A stretch of 64,000 bases of DNA, from assembly GCF_900460065.1 (NCBI RefSeq), contig NZ_UAVD01000010.1, positions 62,001 through 126,000 on the forward strand, read 5' to 3'. Position 1 is the stretch's first letter. Every line of letters starts with the position of its first letter. The translations under genes were made by a program, and so were the position numbers. Under the pieces are notes generated by a model. It did no database searches and was not told where the DNA came from. It saw only the letters and a list, made by a program, of their open reading frames with translations. Of the stretch, positions 47,480 to 55,655 are shown piece by piece. The DNA comes from Streptomyces griseus (lineage in GTDB: Bacteria; Actinomycetota; Actinomycetes; Streptomycetales; Streptomycetaceae).

Positions 47480-48532
47480 TCATCCGACATCGCTCAAGGA
47501 CCGGCCCGCCGCCTCGTCGATGCCGGCCTGGTCCAGTTCCTCCGCCACCCGATGCCAGATGTCGGCACAGCCACGGGCCAGCTCGGCTATGACCTTGACG
47601 CAGTGCGGAGGGACGTTGCCCAGGAGGCGGTCCCAGTCCTGGTTGCGCACGGCCACCACGTTCAGCCAACGTAGCAGCGCCCGACCGTCCTCGGTGAGCC
47701 GCACGGACGGGTCCCGGCTGAGGTGGCGCAGCGCCACGGTGTGCGGCGCCCAACTCCCGTCGGCCCGGGAGACACGGGCCGGAGTCCGGGCGACGGCCGG
47801 CACTTCCTGTTGACGATCGCGTTCGGGCAGCGGGCTCTCACCACGGCTCAGCCGCTTGCGGACGTCGGAGGCGGTGCTCGGGGAGACGCCGGCCTGTGCG
47901 GCGATCTGACGCAGCGACGCCGAGGGGTTCTCCTGGAGCAGCCGGCTCGCCAGCTTCCGCCCCTCGGTGGGGTCCAGCGGCCGGGCCCGCCCGTCCCTCC
48001 CGATCCTCACGTTCGACTGCGGAACCCCGGCAGTCGAACAGGACCTGAGGGTCCCCACCGTCTTCGCCGACAGTCCGGTCGCCAGGCCGATGGCCCGGTC
48101 GGACCAGGACGGATGGGTCTCCAGGACACGGGTCGCCGCGGCCTTGCGGTCGTCGAGGGAGAGCGGCAGTCCGTGGGTGACGTTGGACTTCACCGCGAAG
48201 ATGAACGCCTCTTCCTCTCCGCCTTCGAAATACCGCACGGCGATCTCGGTGGCTCCGCGCATTTTGGTGGCGCGCAGTCGGTGCATGCCGTCGATGACGC
48301 GCTTCGTGGTGGGCATGACCACGATAGCGGGCAATTCCGCTCCGGATGCGGCGAGCGTGCGGATGTGCTCGACATCCTCGCCGGCACTGCGCGGGGAATC
48401 GGAGGGAAGCAATGATTCGACCGGGACCATTGTCACGGCGGATAATTTGAGTTCACTTTCCTCGACCGCACCCGTCACCGCCGCCGACCTCTCACGGACT
48501 TGCTCGGGGCTGTTCCCTGAAATATGCTCCAT
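47480..48532 (-). CDS. strR: Pathway-specific activator StrR
   Basis: The protein has 350 residues and is a DNA-binding activator of streptomycin genes. The N-terminal ParB/sulfiredoxin-like domain has 'DVEHIRTLAASGAELPAIVV', 'KRVIDGMHRLRATKMRGATE' and 'AFIFAVKSNVTHGLPLSLDD'. The helix-turn-helix is 'WSDRAIGLATGLSAKTVGTL', with another at 'SLRQIAAQAGVSPSTASDVR'. Leu30 is encoded by TTA (48443-48445), so translation should need the bldA tRNA. ATG 48532 has AAGGG 7 nt upstream. It contains a StrR operator inside its own coding sequence. In S. griseus it is switched on by A-factor through AdpA. Confidence 0.94.
   Translation of the reverse strand: MEHISGNSPEQVRERSAAVTGAVEESELKLSAVTMVPVESLLPSDSPRSAGEDVEHIRTLAASGAELPAIVVMPTTKRVIDGMHRLRATKMRGATEIAVRYFEGGEEEAFIFAVKSNVTHGLPLSLDDRKAAATRVLETHPSWSDRAIGLATGLSAKTVGTLRSCSTAGVPQSNVRIGRDGRARPLDPTEGRKLASRLLQENPSASLRQIAAQAGVSPSTASDVRKRLSRGESPLPERDRQQEVPAVARTPARVSRADGSWAPHTVALRHLSRDPSVRLTEDGRALLRWLNVVAVRNQDWDRLLGNVPPHCVKVIAELARGCADIWHRVAEELDQAGIDEAAGRSLSDVG
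48011..48039. promoter_or_regulatory. StrR operator inside strR
   Basis: GTTCGACTG at 48011-48019 and CAGTCGAAC at 48031-48039, 11 bp apart, are a perfect consensus. It is within the strR coding sequence about 500 bp after its start and may act on strR/aphD transcription. Confidence 0.9.
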
Positions 48533-48938
48533 TACACACCCTTCAATCACGGGCTTTCACGGCGATAAAGAGCAATGCTTTCGCACTTCGCGAATAGTAG
48601 CACCCGGACATCCGGGCAACGGCCAAGTAAAGCTGTCCGCATGACCGAAAAGCGACCTCGAAATAGGAGGGCCACCCCGCCCGGCCCATCCTCCAGGGCG
48701 GAGAGGACCGGAACGGCCCCCTCCAGCCAGCGCCTGCGCCCGATCACGCACCGCCTGTCAGCGATTTCATTCTGGCCATCAAAATAAACCGCAGTTTGAT
48801 TGCCGAATACATGCAACTTGCAGCGCCCCTTACACGGATGCACAGGATCGCGCCACGGCGGCTGATTCTCTTCGATAACTGTTCGGAAGAACCACTCGCC
48901 CACGGCGGCCCGGCCCAAGACCACGCGAGGAGCACCAC
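48533..48938. promoter_or_regulatory. Divergent strR / strD control region
   Basis: These 406 bp are AT-richer than the surroundings and hold no supported gene. Toward strR: TACTAT (reverse strand) is a candidate -10, just downstream of a perfect dyad CCCGGA-CA-TCCGGG at 48603-48616. Toward strD: several AT-rich words precede GAGGAG at the strD start, but I cannot fix a promoter. Confidence 0.5.
48769..48778 (-). promoter_or_regulatory. Candidate AdpA site upstream of strR
   Basis: The reverse strand reads TGGCCAGAAT, a full match to the AdpA consensus TGGCSNGWWY. It lies about 240 bp upstream of the strR start codon. In S. griseus AdpA activates strR from upstream sites at comparable distance. 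A second, imperfect word (TGGCCGTTGC) lies nearer the gene at about 48618-48627. Confidence 0.55.
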
Positions 48939-50006
48939 ATGAAAGCGCTCGTACTGGCAGGCGGCACAGGAACCCGCCTCAGGCCCATCACCCACACGTC
49001 TGCGAAACAATTGGTTCCGGTCGCCAATAAACCTGTCCTTTTCTATGGGCTGGAGGCCATAGCTGCCGCCGGGATCATCGACGTCGGCATCGTCGTGGGC
49101 GACACCGCCGACGAAATCGTCGCCGCGGTGGGAGATGGTTCGAGATTCGGACTGAAAGTGAGCTACATTCCGCAGTCGAAACCTCTGGGGCTCGCGCACT
49201 GCGTACTGATTTCTCGCGATTTCCTGGGCGAGGACGACTTCATCATGTATCTCGGCGACAATTTTGTGGTGGGCGGCGTCGAGGACTCGGTGAGGGAATT
49301 CCGGGCCGCCCGGCCGGACGCGCACCTGATGCTCACCCGGGTGCCCGAGCCCCGGTCCTTCGGCGTGGCCGAGCTGAGCGACTCGGGGCAGGTGCTCGGC
49401 CTGGAGGAGAAGCCGGCCCACCCCAAGAGCGACCTCGCTCTGGTCGGCGTCTACCTCTTCTCACCCGCGATCCACGAGGCCGTGGCGGCGATCACGCCCT
49501 CGTGGCGCGGGGAACTGGAGATCACCGACGCCGTCCAGTGGCTGATCGACGCCGGCCGGGACGTGCGCTCCACCGTGATCTCCGGCTACTGGAAGGACAC
49601 CGGCAATGTGACCGACATGCTGGAGGTGAACCGCCTCGTGCTGGAGACGACCGAGCCGCGCTGTGACGGCCTGGTGGACGAACGGAGCGATCTCATCGGC
49701 CGGGTCCTGGTCGAGGAGGGCGCCGAGGTGCGCAACTCCCGGGTGATGGGCCCGACCGTGATCGGCGCCGGCACCCGCGTCACCAACTCCTATGTGGGAC
49801 CTTTCACTTCCCTCGCCGAGGACTGTGTCGTCGAGGACAGCGAGGTCGAGTTCTCCATCGTGCTGCGCGGTGCGTCGATCTCCGGGGTGCGTCGCATCGA
49901 GGCCTCACTCATCGGCAGGCACGTCCAGGTGACCTCCGCGCCCGAGGTGCCTCACGCACACCGGCTCGTGCTCGGCGACCACAGCAGGGCGCAGATCTCC
50001 TCCTGA
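48939..50006 (+). CDS. strD: Glucose-1-phosphate thymidylyltransferase StrD
   Basis: The protein has 355 residues and makes dTDP-glucose, the entry to dihydrostreptose. The N-terminal nucleotidyltransferase domain opens 'KALVLAGGTGTRLRPITHTS' and has 'MYLGDNFVVGG' and 'GYWKDTGNVTDMLEVN'. The C-terminal 110 residues form a left-handed beta-helix ('VMGPTVIGAGTRVTNSYVGP'), the long RmlA form typical of antibiotic clusters. ATG follows GAGGAG. It is first gene of strD-E-L, divergent from strR. Confidence 0.94.
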   Translation: MKALVLAGGTGTRLRPITHTSAKQLVPVANKPVLFYGLEAIAAAGIIDVGIVVGDTADEIVAAVGDGSRFGLKVSYIPQSKPLGLAHCVLISRDFLGEDDFIMYLGDNFVVGGVEDSVREFRAARPDAHLMLTRVPEPRSFGVAELSDSGQVLGLEEKPAHPKSDLALVGVYLFSPAIHEAVAAITPSWRGELEITDAVQWLIDAGRDVRSTVISGYWKDTGNVTDMLEVNRLVLETTEPRCDGLVDERSDLIGRVLVEEGAEVRNSRVMGPTVIGAGTRVTNSYVGPFTSLAEDCVVEDSEVEFSIVLRGASISGVRRIEASLIGRHVQVTSAPEVPHAHRLVLGDHSRAQISS

Positions 50007-50092
50007 CACCGCCGAACCCCCACCTGACACCACCGGTCCCCCTCCCGTCGAACCGATCCGATCCCTCCCGACAAGAAGCGGAGCCTGTTGCC

Positions 50093-51082
50093 TTGACCAC
50101 CCATCTGCTCGTCACCGGCGCGGCCGGTTTCATCGGTTCCCAGTACGTCCGCACCCTGCTCGGCCCCGGCGGGCCGCCCGACGTGGTGGTGACCGCACTG
50201 GACGCCCTCACCTACGCGGGCAACCCGGACAACCTGGCCGCCGTCCGCGGACATCCCCGGTACCGCTTCGAGCGGGGCGACATCTGCGACGCCGCCCTGG
50301 TCGACCGGGTGATGGCGGGACAGGACCAGGTCGTCCACCTCGCCGCCGAATCCCATGTGGACCGCTCCCTGCTCGACGCGTCGGTCTTCGTGCGGACCAA
50401 TGTGCACGGCACCCAGACCCTGTTGGACGCGGCGACCCGGCACGGGGTCGCGTCCTTCGTACAGGTGTCGACCGACGAGGTCTACGGCTCCCTGGAGCAC
50501 GGGTCCTGGACCGAGGACGAGCCCCTGCGGCCCAACAGCCCCTACTCCGCGTCCAAGGCCTCCGGCGACCTGCTCGCCCTGGCCCATCATGTCAGCCACG
50601 GTCTGGACGTACGGGTGACCCGCTGCTCCAACAACTACGGGCCCCGCCAGTTCCCGGAGAAGCTGATCCCCCGGTTCATCACCCTGCTGATGGACGGGCA
50701 CCGGGTGCCGCTGTACGGGGACGGGCTGAACGTGCGGGAATGGCTGCACGTCGACGACCACGTGAGGGGGATCGAGGCGGTCCGCACCCGCGGCCGGGCG
50801 GGCCGGGTGTACAACATCGGCGGCGGCGCCACGCTGAGCAACAAGGAGTTGGTGGGGCTGCTGCTCGAAGCCGCCGGCGCCGACTGGGGCAGCGTGGAGT
50901 ACGTCGAGGACCGCAAGGGACACGACCGGCGCTACGCCGTGGACTCCACGCGCATCCAGCGGGAGCTCGGCTTCGCTCCGGCCGTCGACCTGGCCGACGG
51001 GCTGGCCGCCACCGTCGCCTGGTACCACAAGCACCGTTCCTGGTGGGAGCCGCTGGTCCCGGCCGGCTCGCTACCCGCCTGA
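50093..51082 (+). CDS. strE: dTDP-glucose 4,6-dehydratase StrE
   Basis: The protein has 329 residues and is an SDR enzyme making dTDP-4-keto-6-deoxyglucose. 'LVTGAAGFIGSQYVRTLLG' binds NAD. 'VSTDEVYGSLEHGSWTEDEP' carries the Asp-Glu pair, and 'SPYSASKASGDLLALAHH' the YxxxK. 'TRCSNNYGPRQFPEKLIPRF' is the RmlB signature. It starts at TTG 50093, 86 bp after strD and in the same operon. Confidence 0.94.
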   Translation: MTTHLLVTGAAGFIGSQYVRTLLGPGGPPDVVVTALDALTYAGNPDNLAAVRGHPRYRFERGDICDAALVDRVMAGQDQVVHLAAESHVDRSLLDASVFVRTNVHGTQTLLDAATRHGVASFVQVSTDEVYGSLEHGSWTEDEPLRPNSPYSASKASGDLLALAHHVSHGLDVRVTRCSNNYGPRQFPEKLIPRFITLLMDGHRVPLYGDGLNVREWLHVDDHVRGIEAVRTRGRAGRVYNIGGGATLSNKELVGLLLEAAGADWGSVEYVEDRKGHDRRYAVDSTRIQRELGFAPAVDLADGLAATVAWYHKHRSWWEPLVPAGSLPA

Positions 51083-51138
51083 ACCGGGCGCCCCCGCCCC
51101 GCCCGCCGTCCGGCACGCACCCCCCGGAGACCCACATC

Positions 51139-52053
51139 ATGTCCCCGTACCCTCGCCCGCGTTGGCTCGTCACCGGTGCGTCCGGCATGCTGGGGCGCGA
51201 GCTCACCCCCCTGCTGGACCGCCGGGGTGCCGCCGTGACCGCGCTCGGTCGCGGCCACCTGGACATCACGGACGGCGCCGCCGTGCGTTCCGCCGTGGCG
51301 GAGCACCGGCCGGCGGTGGTGGTCAACTGCGCGGCGTGGACCGCGGTCGACGAGGCCGAGTCGGAGCCGGCCCTGGCCATGGCGGTGAACGGGGAGGGCC
51401 CGCGCCATCTCGCGCAGGCGTGCCGCGCCGTGGGGGCCGTGCTGCTCCAGCTGTCCACCGACTACGTGTTCCCCGGCTCGGGCGGACGGCCCTACCGGGA
51501 GGACCACCCGACCGGTCCGCGCACGGTGTACGGCTGCACCAAGCGGGCCGGGGAGCGCGCGGTGCTGGAGGTCCTCCCGGACACCGGCTACATCGTCCGT
51601 ACGGCTTGGCTGTACGGAGCGGGCGGCCCCAACTTCGTGGCGAAGATGATCCGGCTGGAGGCGGAGCAGGACACCGTGCTGGTCGTGGACGACCAGCACG
51701 GCCAGCCGACCTGGACCGCCGACCTCGCGGACCGGCTGGCGGCCCTGGGGGCGGCGGCGCTGGCGGGAACGGCCCCGGCCGGGATCTACCACGCGACCAA
51801 CACGGGCGGGACCACCTGGAACGCGCTGGCGCGGGAGACCTTCCGCCTGCTCGGCGCCGACCCGGCACGGGTCCGGCCCACCACCAGTCTGGCGCTGGCC
51901 CGGCCTGCCGTACGGCCCCGGTACAGCGTGCTGGACCAGTCCCGCTGGAAGGCGGCCGGACTCGAACCGCTGCGGCACTGGCGGGCCGCGCTGACGGAGT
52001 CGTTCCCCGCACTCTGCGGAGCGGCCGGCCGGCCGGTGCCCGGGCCGCGCTGA
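51139..52053 (+). CDS. strL: dTDP-4-keto-L-rhamnose reductase-type enzyme StrL (dihydrostreptose synthase)
   Basis: The protein has 304 residues. The RmlD-like SDR opens 'WLVTGASGMLGRELTPLLDR'. 'NCAAWTAVDEAESEPALAMA', 'LLQLSTDYVFPGSG' and 'TVYGCTKRAGERAV' (YxxxK) are intact. In this pathway it forms dTDP-L-dihydrostreptose by reduction with ring contraction. ATG 51139 is 56 bp after strE. It ends convergently with strM, the two stop codons lying in one inverted repeat. Confidence 0.93.
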   Translation: MSPYPRPRWLVTGASGMLGRELTPLLDRRGAAVTALGRGHLDITDGAAVRSAVAEHRPAVVVNCAAWTAVDEAESEPALAMAVNGEGPRHLAQACRAVGAVLLQLSTDYVFPGSGGRPYREDHPTGPRTVYGCTKRAGERAVLEVLPDTGYIVRTAWLYGAGGPNFVAKMIRLEAEQDTVLVVDDQHGQPTWTADLADRLAALGAAALAGTAPAGIYHATNTGGTTWNALARETFRLLGADPARVRPTTSLALARPAVRPRYSVLDQSRWKAAGLEPLRHWRAALTESFPALCGAAGRPVPGPR

Positions 52054-52087
52054 GCGCGCCCGGCCGCTCCGCGCCCCCGCGCGCTCA
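52051..52087. terminator. Convergent-gene hairpin built from the strL and strM stop codons
   Basis: TGAGCGCGC at 52051-52059 begins with the strL stop. Its complement at 52079-52087 contains the strM stop. A 19-nt loop separates them. It may terminate both converging transcripts. Confidence 0.5.
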
Positions 52088-52687
52088 GCCCGTGCCCCGC
52101 TCGCACAGCGAGCGGCGGAAGGCCAGGCACTCCTCGTAGTCCGGCAGCAGGCCGCGCCGCTCCATCTCCGCGATGCCCGGCGCCTGCCGGTCCTTCTCGG
52201 AGAGCACCGGTTCGATGCCGTCGGGCCAGGCGATGCCGAGGTCCGGGTCGAGGGGGTGCACCCCGTGCTCCCGGCCGGCGGCATACCCCTGCGAGGTGAG
52301 GTAGACGACGACGGCGTCGTCGGTGAGGGCCATGAAGGAGTGACCGAGCCCGGCCTCGACGTAGAGACTGCGGTGCGGGTCGTCCAGCCGGACGGCCTCC
52401 CAGGCCCGGTAGGTGGGCGAGCCCGTCCGGATGTCCACCACCACGTCCAGCACCGCCCCGCTGAGGCACGTGACGTACTTGGCCTGGCTGGGCGGGAGCT
52501 GCGCGAAGTGCACCCCGCGCAGCACCCCGCGCCGCGAGACGGACCGGTTGACCTGGGCGACCCCGGGGTCGTAGCCGAGCGCACCGCGCAGCGACCGGGC
52601 GCTGTACAGCTCCTGGAACTCGCCTCGGTCGTCGGCGAACGCACGGGTTTCCGACAGCCAGGCCCCTTGCACACTGAGCGGGCGCAC
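52085..52687 (-). CDS. strM: dTDP-4-dehydrorhamnose 3,5-epimerase StrM
   Basis: The protein has 200 residues and is an RmlC cupin. It opens 'VQGAWLSETRAFADDRGEFQ', with 'QVNRSVSRRGVLRGVHFAQL' bearing the catalytic His, 'VTCLSGAVLDVVVDIRTGSP' and 'YVEAGLGHSFMALTDDAVVV'. It epimerises the 4-keto sugar before StrL. GTG 52687 follows AAAGGGGG. It is convergent to strL and downstream of strB2 on the reverse strand. Confidence 0.93.
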   Translation of the reverse strand: MRPLSVQGAWLSETRAFADDRGEFQELYSARSLRGALGYDPGVAQVNRSVSRRGVLRGVHFAQLPPSQAKYVTCLSGAVLDVVVDIRTGSPTYRAWEAVRLDDPHRSLYVEAGLGHSFMALTDDAVVVYLTSQGYAAGREHGVHPLDPDLGIAWPDGIEPVLSEKDRQAPGIAEMERRGLLPDYEECLAFRRSLCERGTG

Positions 52688-52729
52688 GGACGCCCCCTTT
52701 CTTCTCCGGGAATCGTGCGTACGGACGGA

Positions 52730-53782
52730 TCAGAACCGGTACGTCTCCAGGGCCCCGGTTCTCCGGATGTCGAGCGTGACGCCGTGGAAACCGCCGCCGA
52801 GCATCCGGGCATGGGTGAGCTTCAGCGGCAGCACGTCCACGCCGTGCCGCTCCAGTACCCGCATCAGCTCCCGGTGGCGGCTGTCCACGACGACCAGCCC
52901 CGGCCTGACCACCAGCAGGCTCATCCCGATCCAGGTCGAGCAGTGCGGCACGTCCCCCGCGTAGCCGAGGCCGGCCAGGGCGGGGCACTCGATCCGCTGC
53001 CAGGTGCGCAGCACGCCGGGAAGGTTGTCGTCGGTCACCCTGGCCGGGTTCACCAGGACCAGGCCGGGCCGCAGCGGGACGAGGGTGGAGTCGATGTGGG
53101 TGGAGGAGTACAGACCGCGGCACGGGTGGACGGTATAGGCCGCCCCCAGGGCCGATTGGAGCCACCGGGCCCCGAGTTCATTGCCGCTGTCGGACACCAG
53201 ATACAGGAGATCGGTGCCCAGCCGCAGCACGTTGGCCGCGTCGAACACCGGCTCCAGGTCGCGCAGTCGCTCGCCGGACGGCGCGGACGGATCGTACATC
53301 CCCTCCGCCAGCCGGGGTTTGGGCGCCGAGATCCACCGGCTGCCGGCGGCGAGGTACTCCACCAGCAGTTCCTTGTACGCCAGCGACTCCAGGAACCGTG
53401 CGCGCAGGGCCATGGGGGCCTCGATGACGGTGTCGCCCACGACGAGCAGTCCGTCCCGGGGGCAGAGGTCGCCGTAGCCGTCGCTCTCCCAGTCGGGGGT
53501 GCGCACCGGGGCGGCGCTGTCGCGGGCCCCGGGTCTGCGGACCGTCACCCCCAGGCCGCGCAACTCCTCGCACAGCTCCTCCAGTTCGTCCTCGGTCTCC
53601 TTGAGCGCCCGGTCGGGGTAGGGGCCCGTGGGAACCTCCTGCCAACGCCCCGGCCCGGCGTACTCGGCGTACTCGACCGCCAGCAGGCTCCGGTCGGGGA
53701 CCGGCACACGGGCGCCGAGCGCGGTGCCGACGACGACCTCCTCCAACGGGTCCCACTCGTTGTGGACCCCGACGAGGCTCAT
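52730..53782 (-). CDS. strB2: Second amidinotransferase-like protein StrB2, catalytic Cys replaced by Gly
   Basis: The protein has 350 residues and is clearly paralogous to StrB1 over its full length ('[20 protein letters not shown]', '[15 protein letters not shown]', '[20 protein letters not shown]', '[15 protein letters not shown]'). The Asp/His residues of the active site are kept. The nucleophile, Cys332 in StrB1 (GFHCATLD), is Gly334 here (GFHGVTLD, codon GGC). Arginine amidinotransferases form a Cys-linked amidino intermediate, so this protein should not work by the StrB1 mechanism. The second guanidinylation may be done by StrB1 itself or need StrB2 as a partner. ATG overlaps the strN stop by 4 nt. 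Confidence 0.9.
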   Translation of the reverse strand: MSLVGVHNEWDPLEEVVVGTALGARVPVPDRSLLAVEYAEYAGPGRWQEVPTGPYPDRALKETEDELEELCEELRGLGVTVRRPGARDSAAPVRTPDWESDGYGDLCPRDGLLVVGDTVIEAPMALRARFLESLAYKELLVEYLAAGSRWISAPKPRLAEGMYDPSAPSGERLRDLEPVFDAANVLRLGTDLLYLVSDSGNELGARWLQSALGAAYTVHPCRGLYSSTHIDSTLVPLRPGLVLVNPARVTDDNLPGVLRTWQRIECPALAGLGYAGDVPHCSTWIGMSLLVVRPGLVVVDSRHRELMRVLERHGVDVLPLKLTHARMLGGGFHGVTLDIRRTGALETYRF

Positions 53783-54723
53783 GACGCGCCTCTCGGCTCC
53801 GGCAGATACCGCGTCAGTCGCTCCCACATGGCGTCGTCGTCGGCGTCCCCCGTGTGGGGTCCGGTGAACCGCGTCGCGTACTCGGCGATCTCGGCCAGGT
53901 GCCAGCGGAGTTCGTAGAACCGCAGGAACTCGGGGCGGCTCCTCGGGGCAGTGCCGAAGACGCGCTGGAGGGCGGCCCAGTCCCGCTCCGGCGGAGCCCA
54001 CATCGCCCCGCCCCAGTCGATGATGTCGACGCCCTTCGTGAACAGGACGTTGGCGAGGCTGGGGTCGCCGTGCGTCAGCGCCGGACGTTCACCGCGCCAG
54101 CGGGCAGCGCACTCGCCGGCGACACGGGTGGCCTCCTCCCGCAGCTCGGCCAGGAACCCCTGGCAGCGGTCCACCCGCTCGGCCAGCAGGCCGGCGTAGG
54201 GTCCGCCCGCCGCGGCATCGCCGTTCAGTGCGGCCTGCACCGCCTTGTCGAGATCGTTCTCGAAGGGGAACCGGAAGTCCTCGGTGGGCACGTCGACGGG
54301 CCGGGAGGCGGGCGGCTCGAACGCGTGCACCTCGCCCAACCGGGCGATGAGCAGGTCGATTTGTTCCTGGGTCGGAGGGGCGGGCGGGGTGGTGGCGCTC
54401 TCCACGTAGGGGAAGACGACGACGGGGAAGTCCGCTATCCGGTGCACCACCCGGCCGTTCCGCCCGGGGAGGGGGGCGAGCACGTAGCCCTTCCCGCTCT
54501 CGCTCAGCAGCAGCGACACTTCGTAGGCCCCGGGAAAGTGGCCGTCCAGATCGCGCCGGACGCTGATCCACAGCGGTCCGCAACGGTACGACCAACTGTC
54601 CTCGCCGAGCGGGAAGAACTCCAGACCAGGTAATTCCTGGTCGCTCGGAAAATGATCCCGGAAGTTTTCTTCAACGAGCCGGATGATGCTCCGGCGTTCC
54701 ACGAGCCTATTCTCCAAGAGCAT
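53779..54723 (-). CDS. strN: StrN, phosphotransferase (aminocyclitol kinase-like)
   Basis: The protein has 314 residues from ATG 54723 and an APH/choline-kinase-like fold. '[20 protein letters not shown]' is the HGD...N catalytic loop, and '[20 protein letters not shown]' has the metal-binding Asp. It probably phosphorylates an inosamine intermediate ahead of an amidinotransferase. GTG 54702 (GGAG 9 nt upstream) is a credible alternative start; a GTG at 54738 would include a TTA codon. It is first gene of strN-B2-M, divergent from strO. Confidence 0.8.
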   Translation of the reverse strand: MLLENRLVERRSIIRLVEENFRDHFPSDQELPGLEFFPLGEDSWSYRCGPLWISVRRDLDGHFPGAYEVSLLLSESGKGYVLAPLPGRNGRVVHRIADFPVVVFPYVESATTPPAPPTQEQIDLLIARLGEVHAFEPPASRPVDVPTEDFRFPFENDLDKAVQAALNGDAAAGGPYAGLLAERVDRCQGFLAELREEATRVAGECAARWRGERPALTHGDPSLANVLFTKGVDIIDWGGAMWAPPERDWAALQRVFGTAPRSRPEFLRFYELRWHLAEIAEYATRFTGPHTGDADDDAMWERLTRYLPEPRGAS

Positions 54724-54834
54724 GCCAGAGGCTAACACCTTGAGCCTTCGAAGGGATTATCCGGAAGTCGCTCGGTTCCCGGCCGGACACGCGTGGAGAA
54801 CCCTCGGACAACAGCCCGCGGATATGGTGGAGCG

Positions 54835-55614
54835 ATGACGGACAATGACAGTGATGTGCGCCTTGCGCACCGACTGGCGGAAATAGCCGACACGTTGGCG
54901 TGGGAGTTCTTCGGAGGCGCTCCGGCCGTACGGCACAAGAGCGACGGCAGCCCGGTCAGCGAAGCCGACCTCGCCGTGGAGAAGGCCCTGTTGGCCGTGC
55001 TGGCGGCGGAGCGCCCCGGCGACGCGGTGCTGACCGAGGAGAGCGGCTCGCTCGGGACGCGGTCCTCCCGGCGCCGTTGGATCCTGGACCCCATCGACGG
55101 CACGATCCCCTTTCTGGCCGGGGAGCGCGGCTGGGGCACCCATGTGGCGCTGGAGGTCGACGAGGAGCTGCGTACGGCCGTGCTGAGCCGGCCCACCGAG
55201 CGGTCCAGGTGGTGGGCGGTGCGGGGGCGGGGCGCGTTCACCTCCGTGCGGGGCGAGCCGCTGTCGGCGGCCCGCCCGCTCCGCATCCCGTCGGCCCCCC
55301 TGCCGTTGGAGGCGGCGCGGGTGGGCGGGTTCCTGATGCCGGACTCCCCCGTCGAGCCGGTGCGCGACCGGATGCGCTGGGTCGAGTCGTCGGTGTGTCT
55401 GGTCGGGGATCTGCTGGAGGGCCGGGTCGATGCGGTGATCGACGAGGGCGGCCATGTGTGGGACCGGGCTCCGGCCGCCCTGCTGGTGCACGAGGCCGGC
55501 GGGCGCGTCGACGACCTGCGCGGGGGCGGCAGGCTGGACGAGCGCTGGCTGGTGTACGCGGCGGACGGTGTCGCGGACGGACTGGCCGGGTTGCTGCGCG
55601 ACGTGGGTGCCTGA
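54835..55614 (+). CDS. strO: StrO, inositol-monophosphatase-family phosphatase
   Basis: The protein has 259 residues. The metal site is complete: 'AVLTEESGSLG', 'WILDPIDGTIPFLAGERGWG' and 'GHVWDRAPAALLVHEAGGRV'. It dephosphorylates a cyclitol or sugar phosphate; removal of phosphate from N-amidino-scyllo-inosamine-4-phosphate is the usual proposal. ATG 54835 has GGTGGAG upstream. It is divergent from strN and convergent with stsA. Confidence 0.88.
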   Translation: MTDNDSDVRLAHRLAEIADTLAWEFFGGAPAVRHKSDGSPVSEADLAVEKALLAVLAAERPGDAVLTEESGSLGTRSSRRRWILDPIDGTIPFLAGERGWGTHVALEVDEELRTAVLSRPTERSRWWAVRGRGAFTSVRGEPLSAARPLRIPSAPLPLEAARVGGFLMPDSPVEPVRDRMRWVESSVCLVGDLLEGRVDAVIDEGGHVWDRAPAALLVHEAGGRVDDLRGGGRLDERWLVYAADGVADGLAGLLRDVGA

Positions 55615-55655
55615 CGCCCTCCGGAGCCGTGGCCGCGGAGGCCCGGGGTCGGCTC

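Noticed and set aside
50740..52053. Longer strL starting at 50740
   Set aside because: The extra 133 codons overlap strE in another frame and lack the SDR fold; the Rossmann start follows ATG 51139.
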